From the NCBI GenBank assembly GCA_030740335.1, contig JASLXL010000096.1, positions 1 through 7,093 on the forward strand: DNA of 7,093 bases, written 5' to 3'. Positions 6,240 through 7,093 of the stretch are shown piece by piece. This DNA comes from SAR202 cluster bacterium. GTDB taxonomy: Bacteria > Chloroflexota > Dehalococcoidia > SAR202 > CAJWER01. How positions within the stretch are numbered: position 1 is the stretch's first letter; every line of letters begins with the position of its first letter. Position numbers and translations under genes: made by a program. The notes beneath the pieces were generated by a model. The model saw only the letters and a program-made list of their open reading frames with translations, was not told the DNA's origin and ran no database searches.

Positions 6240-6315
6240 GTATTATCCACACTATCCCCTGCGGCGCAATCGCGGAGATGGGCAGGCGGCTCACAATCCG
6301 TTTCAATTAACCACA

Positions 6316-7093
6316 GTGAAGCTCTACCACATAATTACCGGTCTTAGCGTTGGCGGCGCGGAGATGATGCTCTACAAACTCCTCGCCGGCATGGACAGGG
6401 ATAGAATTGACAACACGGTGGTCAGCCTCACCGGCCATGGCCCCGTCGGCGATCTGATTCAATCTCTCGGGGTCCCGGTGAGGACCCTGGGCATGAAGCG
6501 GCGAATACCCAATCCGTTGGCGGTCTTCAAATTGGCCCGGTGGTTAAGGCGCGACAGGCCCCATGCGGTCCAAACCTGGATGTATCACGCCGACCTCATC
6601 GGAGGCTTTGCCGCCAGGCTGGCTGGCAGACTACCGGTGGCGTGGGGCATTTACCATGGCACCTTGGATCCCTCGGGCACCAGGATGACTACCCGTTGGA
6701 CGGCCTGGGCGGGTGCCAGACTCTCCCGATGGCTTCCCGAGAGGATCGTCTTTGTATCTCACGCCTCAAAGGACTATCATATCCGGATTGGCTACGACGC
6801 AGACAAGATGATAGTTATCCCCATCGGCTTTAAGTTGGCCGAGTTTTCGTCGGGACAGGAGACCAGGGCTGCCATGCGCCACGAGATCGGGATTCCGGAT
6901 GGCTCGCCGGCGATCGGCCTTGTGGCTCGATGGCACGCCGCCAAGGACCATGGTAATTTTTTCGCCGCCGCCCGTCTGCTCGCCCACGATTACCCCGGCG
7001 TTCATTTCGTGCTCTGCGGCTCCGAAATCACATGGGAGAACCAGGGTCTGGTCCGGCACATCGACGTCAACGGTGTGCGCCCCATGACTCACC
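6316..7093 (+). CDS. Glycosyltransferase family 4, N-terminal part (3' end outside window)
   Basis: A frame with no stop runs from GTG 6316 to the right edge, giving 259 codons; typical GT4 proteins of this kind have about 370-390 residues. MKLYHIITGLSVGGAEMMLY is a classical GT4 opening, with the GG-x-E loop at G13-E16. ARWHAAKDH carries R205 and K210 of the donor-binding pair. The E-x7-E motif would lie beyond the edge. One oddity: the linker that usually reads P-N-G-[VIF]-D reads P-I170-G-F-K here, losing the common Asn and Asp. GTG is chosen because it starts exactly at the family's first beta strand. The frame stays open further upstream, but no better start was seen, and there is no Shine-Dalgarno. 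It begins 76 bases after the previous glycosyltransferase on the same strand, probably in the same operon. Confidence 0.9.
   Translation, partial: MKLYHIITGLSVGGAEMMLYKLLAGMDRDRIDNTVVSLTGHGPVGDLIQSLGVPVRTLGMKRRIPNPLAVFKLARWLRRDRPHAVQTWMYHADLIGGFAARLAGRLPVAWGIYHGTLDPSGTRMTTRWTAWAGARLSRWLPERIVFVSHASKDYHIRIGYDADKMIVIPIGFKLAEFSSGQETRAAMRHEIGIPDGSPAIGLVARWHAAKDHGNFFAAARLLAHDYPGVHFVLCGSEITWENQGLVRHIDVNGVRPMTH

Noticed and set aside
1..7093. Search by eye for transposase fragments, CRISPR-type direct repeats, tRNA or rRNA genes and phage or defence genes.
   Set aside because: None seen: no regularly spaced repeats, no tRNA-like cloverleaf or CCA end, and no transposase, nuclease or toxin motifs. 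The content is explained by a polysaccharide cluster plus apparent gene remnants.

Overview
This is a bacterial surface-polysaccharide (capsule, exopolysaccharide or O-antigen type) biosynthesis locus, with every supported gene on the + strand. It holds parts or all of four glycosyltransferases (one cut by the left edge, one by the right), one SAM-dependent methyltransferase and one polytopic membrane protein of the O-antigen polymerase/ligase type. Base composition is moderately G+C rich but uneven. Start codons include GTG and probably TTG, and only one start has a strong Shine-Dalgarno sequence. The lineage cannot be named from this window; nothing looks phage-, plasmid- or transposase-like.

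Layout: 3-425 is the C-terminal end of a glycosyltransferase-like protein. 468-1694 is a complete GT4-type glycosyltransferase with a terminator-like hairpin over its stop codon. 1695-1930 has no intact gene, but one frame resembles the decayed N-terminus of a nucleotide-sugar epimerase/dehydratase (SDR). 1931-2932 is a methyltransferase with an N-terminal four-cysteine, zinc-ribbon-like module. 2933-3532 is about 600 bases of sparse sequence holding several hairpins, one small ORF (3193-3444) that may be a methyltransferase remnant, and a terminator-like structure. 3533-5020 is the polymerase/ligase-like membrane protein. 5094-6239 is a complete GT4 glycosyltransferase. 6316 to the right edge is the N-terminal two thirds of another GT4 enzyme.

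Inferred joint role: the glycosyltransferases add sugars one at a time to a lipid-linked repeat unit on the cytoplasmic face of the membrane, the methyltransferase may methylate a sugar of that unit or a precursor, and the membrane protein polymerises or transfers finished units outside. No flippase (Wzx), chain-length regulator or initiating phosphoglycosyltransferase lies in the window.

Hand counts of sampled 60-base lines suggest a compositional dip in the middle: 40/60 G+C at 721-780 and 5761-5820 and 43/60 at 6121-6180, against 28/60 at 2401-2460, 29/60 at 2821-2880 and 27/60 at 3001-3060. With the apparent gene remnants on both sides of the methyltransferase, this suggests that about 1.7-3.5 kb is a rearranged or exchanged part of an otherwise ordinary polysaccharide cluster. 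I found no convincing novel system; the best leads are the two decayed gaps and their RNA-structure candidates.
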